A DNA stretch of 64,000 bases from Oscillospiraceae bacterium (GTDB lineage: Bacteria; Bacillota; Clostridia; Oscillospirales; Ruminococcaceae). Below, piece by piece: positions 25,452 through 33,756 of this stretch (position 1 is its first letter; every line of letters begins with the position of its first letter). Position numbers and translations under genes: made by a program. A model generated the notes under the pieces. The model was given only the letters and a program-made list of their open reading frames with translations. It did no database searches and was not told the DNA's origin. Where the stretch lies: NCBI GenBank assembly GCA_021202155.1, contig JAJQDP010000006.1:186001-250000 (forward strand), read 5' to 3'.

Positions 25452-27191
25452 GTGAAACGCTGGTACAAATACATTAAACCATATTTGCCTCTTTTCATCA
25501 TCACTCCTATCTGTATGCTCGTTGAAGTGTTCGGCGAGGTAATAATCCCAAGGCTGATGGCAATTATAATCAATCAGCAGAACGCGGGAACACTGACACT
25601 TTCGACCTGCCTGCTTGTTATGTTCGGAATAGTTGTTTGTGCTGTCATTATGATGGCTGGTGGTGCCGGTGGCTCCTACTTCGGAGCCAAGGCATCGGTC
25701 AATTTTGCCTGCGACTTAAGACAGGATGTATTTGAGAAGGTGCAGACCTTCTCTTTTGCAAATATAGACCGATTCTCCACAAGTTCATTAGTAACCAGAC
25801 TGACTAACGATATTACTCAGATGCAGAACTTCGTTAATCAGCTTCTGAGAATGGCATTCCGTGCGCCCGGAATGATGATTATGGCACTTATTATGGCTAT
25901 AAGCATTAGTCCTTCCCTCTCAGCAGTTTTCGCTGTGGCAATTCCTGTACTTCTCTGCAGCGTGGGAACGATAATCTACAAAGGCTTCTCGAAATTCCAA
26001 ACCGTCCAGAAAAAACTTGATGGTCTTAATGCGACTGTCCGTGAAAATGTCACTAACGTACGCGTTGTCAAGAGCTTTGTAAGAGAAGACAAGGAAATCG
26101 ACAAATTTGGCAAAGCAAACGGCGATTATAAGTCGGCATCACTCAGTGCCATGAAGATCATGATTTTCATCGGTCCTGTCATGACACTTATAATGAACGT
26201 CACAACCATATGTATTATCTACTTTGGTGGACAGATTGTTCTTGACAATGGCATGGAAGTAGGAAACCTGACTGCGTTCATCACATACGCGGCTCAGATT
26301 CTTTCGTCACTCATGATGGTTTCTATGCTTCTGATGACCTCATCAAGAGCTTTGGTCAGTGCAAGAAGAATCTCTCAGGTTCTTGACGAAGAGCCAGACA
26401 TATCTGACGAAAGTGCTACCCACAAGGAACTCACAGTTCAGAATGGCGAGATTGAGTTCAGAAATGTCACCTTCCGTTACTACAAGAACTCCGAGGACAG
26501 TGTTCTCACAGATATTAATCTCAAGATTCCCGCTCACTCTACTGTCGGAATAGTTGGTTCTACCGGTTGCGGTAAGACAACGCTTGTTTCTATGATTGCA
26601 AGACTCTACGACACAGATGAGGGCGAAGTTTTGGTCGACGGAGTTAACGTCAGGGATTATTCCCTTTACAACCTTCGAGAAGGAATCGGCATGGTTCTGC
26701 AGAACAACACCCTGTTCTCAGGAACCATTGAAGAGAACCTTCGCTGGGGCAACGAGAATGCAACCGAGGAAGAGATAAGAGCCGCCGCACAGAGTGCTCA
26801 GGCTGATAAATTCGTCTCCTCCTTCAAGGACGGTTATGAGACGGCAATTGACCAGGGCGGTACTAACGTCTCAGGTGGACAGAAGCAAAGACTCTGTATT
26901 GCAAGAGCGTTGCTCAAGAATCCGAAGGTTCTGATTCTTGATGATTCGACAAGTGCTGTCGATACTGCAACTGAAGCTCAGATAAGGCTTGCTTTCAGAA
27001 ACGAGCTCAAAGACTCCACAAAGATAATCATTGCCCAGAGAATCAGTTCCGTCAAGGACGCTGACATGATAATCGTCATGAACGAGGGCAAGATTTCAGG
27101 AGTCGGAACGCATGATGAGCTCCTCGAAAATAATGAGGCATATCAGGAGATTTACTACTCCCAGAATGACTCAGAAAAGAAGGCGGTGTAA
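25452..27191 (+). CDS. ABC exporter half-transporter, subunit with degenerate ATP site
   Basis: 579-residue type I exporter subunit: a six-helix membrane domain (residues 1-315) followed by a nucleotide-binding domain. Walker A is GSTGCGKTT and the signature is canonical (NVSGGQKQR). Walker B ends LILDDSTSAVD with Asp in place of the catalytic Glu, and the switch histidine is Gln (IIAQRIS). With the next gene it forms a heterodimer in which this subunit supplies the good signature to the active site and owns the degenerate one. It starts at GTG 25452 behind GGGGAG. Confidence 0.92.
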   Translation: MKRWYKYIKPYLPLFIITPICMLVEVFGEVIIPRLMAIIINQQNAGTLTLSTCLLVMFGIVVCAVIMMAGGAGGSYFGAKASVNFACDLRQDVFEKVQTFSFANIDRFSTSSLVTRLTNDITQMQNFVNQLLRMAFRAPGMMIMALIMAISISPSLSAVFAVAIPVLLCSVGTIIYKGFSKFQTVQKKLDGLNATVRENVTNVRVVKSFVREDKEIDKFGKANGDYKSASLSAMKIMIFIGPVMTLIMNVTTICIIYFGGQIVLDNGMEVGNLTAFITYAAQILSSLMMVSMLLMTSSRALVSARRISQVLDEEPDISDESATHKELTVQNGEIEFRNVTFRYYKNSEDSVLTDINLKIPAHSTVGIVGSTGCGKTTLVSMIARLYDTDEGEVLVDGVNVRDYSLYNLREGIGMVLQNNTLFSGTIEENLRWGNENATEEEIRAAAQSAQADKFVSSFKDGYETAIDQGGTNVSGGQKQRLCIARALLKNPKVLILDDSTSAVDTATEAQIRLAFRNELKDSTKIIIAQRISSVKDADMIIVMNEGKISGVGTHDELLENNEAYQEIYYSQNDSEKKAV

Positions 27192-27193
27192 GT

Positions 27194-29131
27194 ATGGCAA
27201 GAGACTTAACAGCCCTTCAAAAGCAGTATAACAAAAAAGCCGCAGACCAGAGAGGCGGTCCTGGCGGTCCAGGTGGACCTGGACACGGTCCGAGAGGTGG
27301 GCGTGGAGACGGCGGAAGACCTAAGGACACCGGAAAAGTTATCAGACGACTTGTCGGGTACCTCACCGAGTATAAGTTCAGATTACTTTTGGTTCTTGTG
27401 TGTATGCTCGTGACTACCGTCACTTCCCTCTTCTGCTCATATCTTCTGGCACCTATTATCAACAAGTTAACGCTTGCAGTAACAGGCGTAGAACAAGAAA
27501 TGAGTACGATGGAGAAGTTTGCGGACAACATTCTTGCAAGCATTACAGGAGACTGTGAGGTACTTGAGTACATAGTCAGAGTTTCATTGGTTCTCCTCTG
27601 CATCTATCTTGTGGGTATCATCACAAACTATCTGCAGTCCCGTCTGATGGTGACAATTTCGCACAATGCGATTGAGAAGATAAGAAACGACCTGTTTGAA
27701 AAGCTCCAGAAGCTTCCTGTCAGGTACTTTGACTCTCATCCGACAGGCGAAATCATGTCAAGGTTCACAAACGACATTGACAACATCGACACGATGATCA
27801 ATAACACGCTTACCTCGCTTATATCCAGTGTCATTACACTCCTTGGCACGTTTGTCTTCATGATAACGACCAACTGGATACTAACGATTGTAACGATTGT
27901 GTTTATTCCGATATTCGCATTTGGCGGTTCGGCTATAGCGAAACGCTCATCCAAGTATTATACTGGTCAGCAGGCGGCTCTGGGAGCTGTCAACGGCTAC
28001 GTTGAAGAAACAATCACCGGTCAGAAGGTGGTAAAGGTCTTCAACCACGAGGATACAGCGGTTGAGGAGTTCAGCCAGCTTAATGATGATATGCGTGACA
28101 AGCAGTTCAGGGCGCAGTTCTGGGGCTCTGTAATGGGACCTATCATGGGCAACACCTCTCAGATTGCATATGGCATAACGATAGGCGTCGGAGGAATACT
28201 GATGCTCACAGGCAACCTTTCAACCGGTGCACTGACTGTATTCTCCAACTACTCAAAGGAATTCTCACGACCGATAAATCAGATGTCTCAGCAGATGTCA
28301 ACCATCTTTGCAGCACTTGCGGGTGCCGAGAGAGTGTTTGAGGTTATGGATTCTGAGCCGGAGGTTGCTGATTGCGAAAATGCACTCACAACTCCTATTC
28401 AGGGTGAAGTTGTCCTCAAGGACGTCACATTTGGCTATGTTCCAGATAAGATAGTTTTGAAGCATATCAGCCTCTGGGCACATCAAGGACAGAAGATAGC
28501 ATTTGTAGGCTCTACCGGTGCAGGAAAGACAACCGTTACGAATCTTCTCAACCGCTTCTATGACATCAACGAGGGCGAAATCCTGATTGACGGTCATGAG
28601 GTCAAGGAGTACAACCGTGAGTACCTGAGAAAGAATATCGCTATGGTGCTTCAGGACACCCACCTGTTCACTGGAACTGTTATGGAGAATATCCGCTACG
28701 GCAGGCTTGATGCGACCGATGACGAGGTTATCGCCGCGGCAAAGACTGCGAGTGCGCACTCCTTCATTATGAGACTTGAGGACGGCTACAACACCGTTCT
28801 TGAAAGCGATGGAGCTAACCTCTCACAAGGTCAGAGACAGCTTCTGAACATCGCAAGAGCGGCTCTCTCGAAGGCTCCGATACTCGTTTTGGACGAGGCT
28901 ACATCCTCGGTTGATACAAGAACAGAACGTCACATAGAGCACGGTCTCGACAGGCTCATGAACGGCAGAACGACATTCGTCATCGCCCACAGACTTTCAA
29001 CTGTAAGGAATGCAGAAGCCATCATGGTTCTTGAAAACGGTGAGATTATTGAGCGTGGTAGCCACGACGATTTGCTCAAGCTTAAAGGCAGGTATTACGA
29101 GCTATACACAGGCAAGAAAGAGCTTGACTGA
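27194..29131 (+). CDS. ABC exporter half-transporter, catalytic subunit
   Basis: 645-residue partner of the preceding subunit, starting two bases after its stop codon. A cytoplasmic Gly/Pro/Arg-rich tail (GGPGGPGGPGHGPRGG, residues about 17-33) precedes the membrane domain. The ATPase has Walker A GSTGAGKTT, full Walker B LVLDEATSSVD and the switch histidine (VIAHRLS), but its signature is LSQGQ. It therefore complements the other subunit to give one catalytic and one degenerate site. Substrate unknown; MarR linkage suggests a drug or toxic metabolite. Confidence 0.92.
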   Translation: MARDLTALQKQYNKKAADQRGGPGGPGGPGHGPRGGRGDGGRPKDTGKVIRRLVGYLTEYKFRLLLVLVCMLVTTVTSLFCSYLLAPIINKLTLAVTGVEQEMSTMEKFADNILASITGDCEVLEYIVRVSLVLLCIYLVGIITNYLQSRLMVTISHNAIEKIRNDLFEKLQKLPVRYFDSHPTGEIMSRFTNDIDNIDTMINNTLTSLISSVITLLGTFVFMITTNWILTIVTIVFIPIFAFGGSAIAKRSSKYYTGQQAALGAVNGYVEETITGQKVVKVFNHEDTAVEEFSQLNDDMRDKQFRAQFWGSVMGPIMGNTSQIAYGITIGVGGILMLTGNLSTGALTVFSNYSKEFSRPINQMSQQMSTIFAALAGAERVFEVMDSEPEVADCENALTTPIQGEVVLKDVTFGYVPDKIVLKHISLWAHQGQKIAFVGSTGAGKTTVTNLLNRFYDINEGEILIDGHEVKEYNREYLRKNIAMVLQDTHLFTGTVMENIRYGRLDATDDEVIAAAKTASAHSFIMRLEDGYNTVLESDGANLSQGQRQLLNIARAALSKAPILVLDEATSSVDTRTERHIEHGLDRLMNGRTTFVIAHRLSTVRNAEAIMVLENGEIIERGSHDDLLKLKGRYYELYTGKKELD

Positions 29132-29145
29132 TTAGAGATAAAAAA

Positions 29146-29174
29146 TTCCGGGGCAGAAATGCCTCGGATTTTTT
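29146..29174 (+). terminator. Terminator of the ABC exporter operon
   Basis: Stem TCCGGGGC/GCCTCGGA with one mismatch, flanked by an A run and followed by TTTTTT, 15 bases past the stop codon. Confidence 0.85.
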
Positions 29175-29219
29175 ATGGGAAGGTATGAGATTTATGATAT
29201 TCTGTTATGGTAAATGAAA

Positions 29220-29325
29220 TCTTCAGCTTGGCTGAAGAAGAAATCTGAAACTTAGTTTCAGATGAAATCAGTCCGACTTTGTCGGACTGGATGAAAATAG
29301 CACCCATTCTGGGTGCTATTTTCAT
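29220..29325. repeat. Array of four consecutive perfect hairpins
   Basis: Four different inverted repeats follow one another with 1-5 bases between them: 29220-29238 (8-bp arms, TTG loop), 29243-29263 (9-bp arms, TTA loop), 29269-29289 (9-bp arms, TTT loop) and 29291-29325 (15-bp arms, 5-nt loop). The spacers repeat GAAAT/GATGAAAT. The array lies between the exporter terminator and the tRNA-Ser 3' end, and the last hairpin could end the tRNA transcript. Confidence 0.88.
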
Positions 29326-29414
29326 GGCGGAGAAAGAGGGATTTGAACCCTCGCGCCGGTAACCCGACCTACTCCCTTAGCAGGGGAGCCCCTTCACCAC
29401 TTGGGTATTTCTCC
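29325..29414 (-). tRNA. tRNA-Ser(GCU)
   Basis: Ninety-base class II tRNA on the minus strand. The acceptor stem GGAGAAA/TTTCTCC closes, the anticodon loop CTGCTAA in a CTCCC/GGGAG stem gives anticodon GCU, the variable arm is long as in serine tRNAs, and the T arm carries GGTTCAAATCC. CCA is encoded (29325-29327). It decodes AGC and AGU. Confidence 0.95.
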
Positions 29415-29455
29415 AGGTGACTGTGTTTCTTGCTATAGTGACAAGCGACTATATT

Positions 29456-29484
29456 ATTATAGCGACCGTCGGGGAAAAAGTCAA
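29456..29484 (-). promoter_or_regulatory. Promoter of tRNA-Ser
   Basis: Minus strand -35 TTGACT (29479-29484), 17-bp spacer, -10 TATAAT (29456-29461), about 40 bases upstream of the tRNA 5' end. Confidence 0.8.
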
Positions 29485-29506
29485 GCCTTTTTTCACATTT
29501 ATTTTT

Positions 29507-30868
29507 TTATTGCCCGCCATTCTCTTCGATTTCCTTCTTGTCCTTCTCTCCCCACTTAGTTGTCTTGAAGAATGTGATGGACATGACAGTTGAAATACTC
29601 CAGCCCACGGGCCAAGCGCACCAGATTCCGGTTATTCCGAGAGAGGTTTTTGAGAGGACAAGTGCGAGCACAACTCTTATAATCAAATCAGTGAATGTAG
29701 CCGCCATGAATTTCTTCATGAGCCCTGCACCCCTGAGAACGCCGTCGGTCACAAGCTTCGCGGCGACTACAAAGTAGAAGGGCGAGATTATTCTTAAGAA
29801 CGAGACGCCGACATCAACCGATTCCCCTGTCGGGCTTTCAAGGAATAAATAGAGGATGTTGCTTGAGAATATCCAGTAGACAAGAACAATCGGAACGCAT
29901 AGGACGAATACAATTTTGAGTCCTGCCTTCCAGCCGAGTGCTATTCTTGAGTACTTCTTCGCTCCAAGATTCTGGGCTGTAAAGCTTGATATGCCGTTTC
30001 CAAGAGTTGTGAGAGATGTTACAACCATGTTATTGAGCTTGACAGCGGCCGAGTAGCCAGCCATTGCGGCTGTTCCAAAGCCGTTGATGACGCTTTGAAT
30101 GACTATGTTTCAGACCGAGATGAAGCTCTGCTGTAGGATACTCGGAATTGCAACCACTGCAAACTGCCTGACGCAATCCCAGGAGAATATCTGAACCTTT
30201 CCTTCGGTTTTTATCTTCGAGAATCTCACAAAAACAACTGCCACCGCTAAAATACAGCTTATGCCCTGGCAGATGAGTGTTGCCAGCGCAACGCCCGCTA
30301 CGCCCATGTCAAAGACAGCCACGAAGAGAATGTCTACTCCTATATTTGCAACTGATGAGCACATAAGGAAGAAGAACGGAGTTTTTGAATCGCCGAGTGC
30401 AGAGAATATTCCGGTGGCGATATTATAGAAGAACATGAATGGAAGACCGCATATATAGATGTCAAGATACAGCTTAGAATCGGCAAAAACCTCATCGGGG
30501 GTATTTATGAGCCTGAGAAGTGCTCCGCAGAAAATAAGTCCGAAAATCATCAGGATTGCACAGAGAACTGCACTGACTATCAGTGCTGAATAGACAGCAG
30601 TCTTGAGCTCCTTATACTTCTTTGCACCGAAAAGCTGAGCAGAGATTACCGAGCAGCCGATATTGCAACCGAATGCAAAAGCTATGAATATAAGGGTAAT
30701 CTCATAGCTGTTTCCTACTGCCGCCAATGCATCGTTTCCGATAAACTTTCCGGCAACTAAGCTGTCAGCGATGTTATAAAGCTGCTGAAAGATTATGCTT
30801 CCGAAAAGCGGTATGCAAAATTTCAGCAACACTCTCGTGGGATCGGACGTTGTTAAATCTCTGTTCAT
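29507..30868 (-). pseudogene. MATE family efflux protein interrupted by an in-frame TGA
   Basis: The reading frame would give a 453-residue, twelve-helix MATE exporter. It starts at ATG 30868 behind GGAGGAAAATT and shows the usual FGSIIFQQLYNIADSLVAGK opening and NNMVVTSLTTLGNGISSF in the second half. A TGA at 30110-30112 follows ILQQSFISV, where relatives have Gly-Asn; the next codons continue in the same frame (NIVIQSVINGFG). One base change, GGA to TGA, would explain it. Both halves are otherwise intact, so the mutation is recent or a sequencing error. Confidence 0.85.
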
Positions 30869-30905
30869 AATTTTCCTCCGTTTATAAAAAAAGCGTGAAA
30901 AGCTA

Positions 30906-30955
30906 TTGACTCTTTTTCAAGCTCATATTATAATACCAATGTGAATTTCAGTCAA
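30906..30955. promoter_or_regulatory. Two opposed promoters sharing one -10 region
   Basis: Plus strand: TTGACT (30906-30911), 17 bp, TATAAT (30929-30934). Minus strand: TTGACT (30950-30955), 17 bp, TATAAT (30927-30932). The two -10 boxes overlap in the palindrome ATTATAAT, so polymerase can use only one at a time. The minus promoter serves the MATE gene; the plus promoter faces the truncated yfcE. Confidence 0.72.
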
Positions 30956-31061
30956 TAAGAAAAATCGACTTTTTTTGATTATCAACGCTATTCACAGCTT
31001 TTTAAGAAACCGGTTGAAAACTTTTTTGAAATTTGTGATTACTACTATGAGGTGAAATTAC

Positions 31062-31200
31062 ATGAAACTGATGATTGCATCTGATATACATGGCTCAGCA
31101 TACTACTGCCGAATGCTTATAGAGAGATATGAGAGTGAGAAGCCTGAAAAGCTTATACTTTTGGGTGATATATTGTACCACGGTCCAAGAAACGCCTTGC
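31062..31200 (+). pseudogene. yfcE: Truncated phosphodiesterase YfcE (5' fragment)
   Basis: The first 46 or so residues match the metallophosphoesterase YfcE well: MKLMIASDIHGSAYYC with the metal ligands of DxH, then LILLGDILYHGPRNALP. After this point the frame continues into unrelated residues and stops at 31277, and the remaining motifs (GNxD, GHxH) are missing. The break near 31195-31205 joins it to the 3' end of a DUF4179-type gene in another frame. The start codon and promoter remain, but the product cannot be active. Confidence 0.8.
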
Positions 31201-31603
31201 CGAAGCTTTCTTTGACGGCGATGAGGTGTTTGACGGCTCATGGAGCTTCGAGTTCACTGTTGACATCGGAGACATAACTACTATAGAACTGACAACCGAT
31301 ATTCCCGGAATCTCGGAGCTTGAAATCACGGAATTCGGAAGCAGTTATCTCTACACAATAACCGACGATACGGATTACCCCGTGCATTTGGTTGCAGTCA
31401 TGAAGGACGGTACCGAAGTAAGTTCCACCGGCGGAACCGGCTATGTAGAGCGTGACGAAAACGGCGACCGACTCATGAACTATTCCTACTCGCACTACTA
31501 TTACCAGTGGGAAGTCCCCATAAGCCTTGACGAAGTGGATTATCTCTACTTTGTGGATGGTGCGGGAGATTTCATTGAGGGAACGGTTATTGAGGTGGGA
31601 TGA
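31200..31603 (+). pseudogene. 3' fragment of a DUF4179-type anti-sigma gene
   Basis: From about 31200 a second frame reads LAEAFFDGDEVFDGSWSFEF and continues to a normal end (EGTVIEVG). This resembles the C-terminal third of the anti-sigma protein encoded at 32545-33561 (FNGGVWDFEFT, VPIDLDE, EEIIEIG). The N-terminal membrane segment and sigma-binding part are absent. It appears to be the remains of a second sigma/anti-sigma locus after a deletion. Confidence 0.7.
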
Positions 31604-31616
31604 GCCTCGGAAACCG

Positions 31617-31855
31617 TAGCAGTTGCCCTTCGGGCAACTGCGCGCCTCCCTCTGGTCGGCGCACCCCTCAGTCGCACTTCGTGCGCCAGCTCCCCTTGCC
31701 AGGGGAGCCTTTTATATTCTCCCACAAACTCTCACCTATGGCAGTCAAAGCCTCCCCTGTCAAGGGGAGGGGGACCGCCGCCGAAGGCGGTGGTGGAGGG
31801 GTGCGCCGACCGGAGGGAGGCGCGTCGGCGGAGACGACGCAAGTCGTCGTAGCCG
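31617..31855. repeat. Modular hairpin element R1 with 28-bp terminal inverted repeats
   Basis: Complete copy (31642-31823), orientation B. Outer inverted repeats 31642-31669 and 31796-31823 match at 27 of 28 bases. Inside are a CAG-type half (GCAC-TTCG-type hairpin plus an AGCTCCCC/GGGGAGC hairpin), an AT-richer spacer, and a GGTGG-type half (CCTCCCC/GGGGAGG hairpin and an ACCGCCGCC-GAAG stem). Extra palindromes flank it (TTGCCCTTCGGGCAA and one near 31830-31850). It starts about a dozen bases after the stop codon at 31603. The rest of the 31604-31987 gap holds only this and the inverted repeat at 31924-31946. Confidence 0.85.
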
Positions 31856-31923
31856 ACTTATGGATGTGCTGGCGCATCTGGACTTCCCTCCTCAAATCTG
31901 CTAAAATAAATTCAGAATTTTTG

Positions 31924-31946
31924 CACCCATCTTCAACACTTGGGTG
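31924..31946 (+). promoter_or_regulatory. Inverted repeat upstream of the ECF sigma gene
   Basis: CACCCA (31924-31929) and TGGGTG (31941-31946) with 11 bases between, about 40 bases before the sigma gene start. No good sigma-A promoter is seen here, consistent with an auto-regulated ECF promoter or an operator. Confidence 0.4.
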
Positions 31947-31987
31947 TCTATTATAGTGAAATCCAAAAAGAAAGTGAGGGGTGAGCG

Positions 31988-32548
31988 ATGGACGATCAAA
32001 GGCTTGTCAAGCGGCTTCGGTGCGGGGACGAGAGTGTTCTTTCGGAGATTATTTTCAAGTACAACCGATATGTTTCTACTGTCGTAGCGAATCAGCTTCG
32101 GGATTTCAAGAATACTGCAGTGATTGAAGAGCTGGCGTCGGACGTGTTCTTTGAGCTCTGGCAGAACCGGGATAGGCTCACCACTTCTCACCTGAAAGGC
32201 TGGCTTTCTACAGTTTCCCGGAACAAGGCGAAAAACTACATACGGGCTCAGAAGATTCAGACCGAAAGTCTCGACGAGAAGATTGAAGAAGATTTGGACG
32301 ACTTCGTCGCAATTCCGGAGGAGTTTCTGAATCTTGAAAGAGAGGAACAGGCACAGGAGTTGCGGCTCGCTCTTAAGAAGCTAAAGAAGCATGAGAGGGA
32401 AACGGTCGTCCGGTACTACTTCTACAACCAGACTGTGACGAAAATCTCGGAGGAGACCGGCACGAATATTGAAACGGTCAAGTCAAGACTCCGCCGCGGG
32501 CGGGACAGTCTGAAAGAAATTCTTATGAATGGAGGGGGTTCAAAATGA
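31988..32548 (+). CDS. ECF-type RNA polymerase sigma factor
   Basis: 186-residue sigma-70 family protein with region 2 (residues about 20-85: EELASDVFFELWQN, LKGWLSTVSRNKAKNYIR) and region 4 (residues about 125-180: LKKHERETVVRYYFYNQTVTKISEETGTNIETVKSRLRRGR), and no regions 1 or 3. The start codon ATG at 31988 follows GAGGGGTGAGCG. It overlaps the anti-sigma gene by four bases (ATGA), so the pair is translationally coupled. Confidence 0.93.
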   Translation: MDDQRLVKRLRCGDESVLSEIIFKYNRYVSTVVANQLRDFKNTAVIEELASDVFFELWQNRDRLTTSHLKGWLSTVSRNKAKNYIRAQKIQTESLDEKIEEDLDDFVAIPEEFLNLEREEQAQELRLALKKLKKHERETVVRYYFYNQTVTKISEETGTNIETVKSRLRRGRDSLKEILMNGGGSK

Positions 32549-33561
32549 ACATGAATCTTAAGGACGTTTTCGACTGCTACAGCGATGAGGATATTCGCCT
32601 CAAGGATTCGCCATCCTCGAGTGATGACAGAGTCTGTTCCCTCACAAACACCAAGCTTGGAAGAGAAAATGCAGTTTTCAAAAAGAGATTAAGAAAGTAC
32701 CCGGTTATACTTGTTGCAGTAATTGCGGTTGTCCTCCTGATGGGTGCCGGCTTCGTCGCCGCAAGCGACAGCATCGACGGCTGGTTCAGGACTAAATGGG
32801 AAAAAGTCACCGGGGAAGAGATGAGCGACGCTCAGTATGAAACTATTGCAAGCCTCAGCCAGTATATAGGCTTAAGCCAGAGCTCCGACGGCGTCACAGT
32901 GACTGTCGACTCGGCGACCCTGGGTGAAGACATCATGTATGTCCTCCTCTATGTTGAGAGCGACGATGCCAAATTCGCTCCGAAAGTATCGGCTGGCACT
33001 TCATTTGCGACTGCCTCGATTGAGCTCGACGCCCCTATCACCCGATTCTCACACGTCGGTGCGTCGTGGCAATATACAGATGACAACGGAAAAATCTGCT
33101 TCGTGATTTCAAAAACCTTTGAGTCTGAAGACACTGACGAGCCAATCAACGTCACCCTCCACTTAGAAGACTTCTGCGCCTACTACGCCGAGGACACCGG
33201 GCTTACCGGCACTTTCAACGGCGGAGTCTGGGACTTTGAATTCACCCTTGAAAGGACTGAAACCCACCTTATCGAGCTTACCATCCCCGACACATGGGTT
33301 GGAATCCACGAGCTGTCCGTCTCGGAGTTCACCCTCTACGCAGTATATGACTACCCGTCGTACGACGTATACCCGAGAGGCATTCGCTTCGGCAAGGTCT
33401 ATGCCGTCACTGAAAGCGGCGGCGAAATCTACTCCGGATTCTCCTACTCAATCAGCGATGACAGCGGCGTTACAACCGCCGAGTATCACTGGGCAGTCCC
33501 CATCGACCTTGATGAGATTGTGGGGATTAAGATTGGGGAGGAGATTATAGAGATAGGGTGA
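32545..33561 (+). CDS. DUF4179-type membrane protein, probable anti-sigma factor
   Basis: 338-residue protein with a cytoplasmic N-terminus (residues 1-50), a single transmembrane helix (PVILVAVIAVVLLMGAGFVAA, about residues 53-73) and a beta-rich outer domain. A short cytoplasmic part, one helix and an outer sensor directly after an ECF sigma gene is the usual layout for a membrane-bound anti-sigma factor. A truncated relative lies at 31200-31603. Start overlaps the sigma stop codon. The inducing signal is unknown. Confidence 0.82.
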   Translation: MNMNLKDVFDCYSDEDIRLKDSPSSSDDRVCSLTNTKLGRENAVFKKRLRKYPVILVAVIAVVLLMGAGFVAASDSIDGWFRTKWEKVTGEEMSDAQYETIASLSQYIGLSQSSDGVTVTVDSATLGEDIMYVLLYVESDDAKFAPKVSAGTSFATASIELDAPITRFSHVGASWQYTDDNGKICFVISKTFESEDTDEPINVTLHLEDFCAYYAEDTGLTGTFNGGVWDFEFTLERTETHLIELTIPDTWVGIHELSVSEFTLYAVYDYPSYDVYPRGIRFGKVYAVTESGGEIYSGFSYSISDDSGVTTAEYHWAVPIDLDEIVGIKIGEEIIEIG

Positions 33562-33612
33562 ACCCCTCCACCATGCTTCGCATGGTCCCCCTCCCCTTTC
33601 AGGGGAGGCTTT
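33562..33612. repeat. Hairpin element R2, half copy (CCACC type)
   Basis: Directly after the anti-sigma stop codon: ACCCCTCC, the stem ACCATGC-TTCG-CATGGT-type hairpin, then CCTCCCC-TTTC-AGGGGAGG and a T run. It could act as the transcription terminator of the sigma operon. Confidence 0.8.
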
Positions 33613-33622
33613 TTTCGCCAAA

Positions 33623-33654
33623 ATTACGCATTACGCATTACGAATTACGCATTA
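33623..33654. repeat. Short tandem ATTACGC repeats
   Basis: Four imperfect copies of ATTACGCATT/ATTACGAATT in a row. The same words occur near 52528-52600, so this is a second dispersed motif, not tied to a gene. Confidence 0.7.
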
Positions 33655-33670
33655 TAGCTCAATCTGTATC

Positions 33671-33710
33671 TTGATTTTTCCTCGATTTTCTGCTACTATT
33701 ATAGTAGCAG
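33671..33710 (+). promoter_or_regulatory. Promoter with overlapping palindrome
   Basis: -35 TTGATT (33671-33676), 17-bp spacer, -10 TACTAT (33694-33699). The perfect inverted repeat CTGCTACTA (33690-33698) / TAGTAGCAG (33702-33710) covers the -10 box, so a repressor bound there would block polymerase. It drives the lipoprotein gene at 33757. Confidence 0.6.
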
Positions 33711-33756
33711 TAATTATTGGGTTTTGTTTTGTCCGTTCAGGAAAGGATATATTGCT

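Noticed and set aside
29220-29325. CRISPR array
   Set aside because: The repeats are different hairpins, not one repeated unit with spacers, and no cas gene is present.
30107-30112. TGA recoded as glycine in the MATE gene
   Set aside because: Many other genes in the window end in TGA and none other has an internal TGA, so a changed genetic code is not supported.
31617-31855. Insertion sequence or integron attC array
   Set aside because: Inverted ends and hairpins are present, but no transposase or integrase gene occurs in the window and the attC core words are absent.
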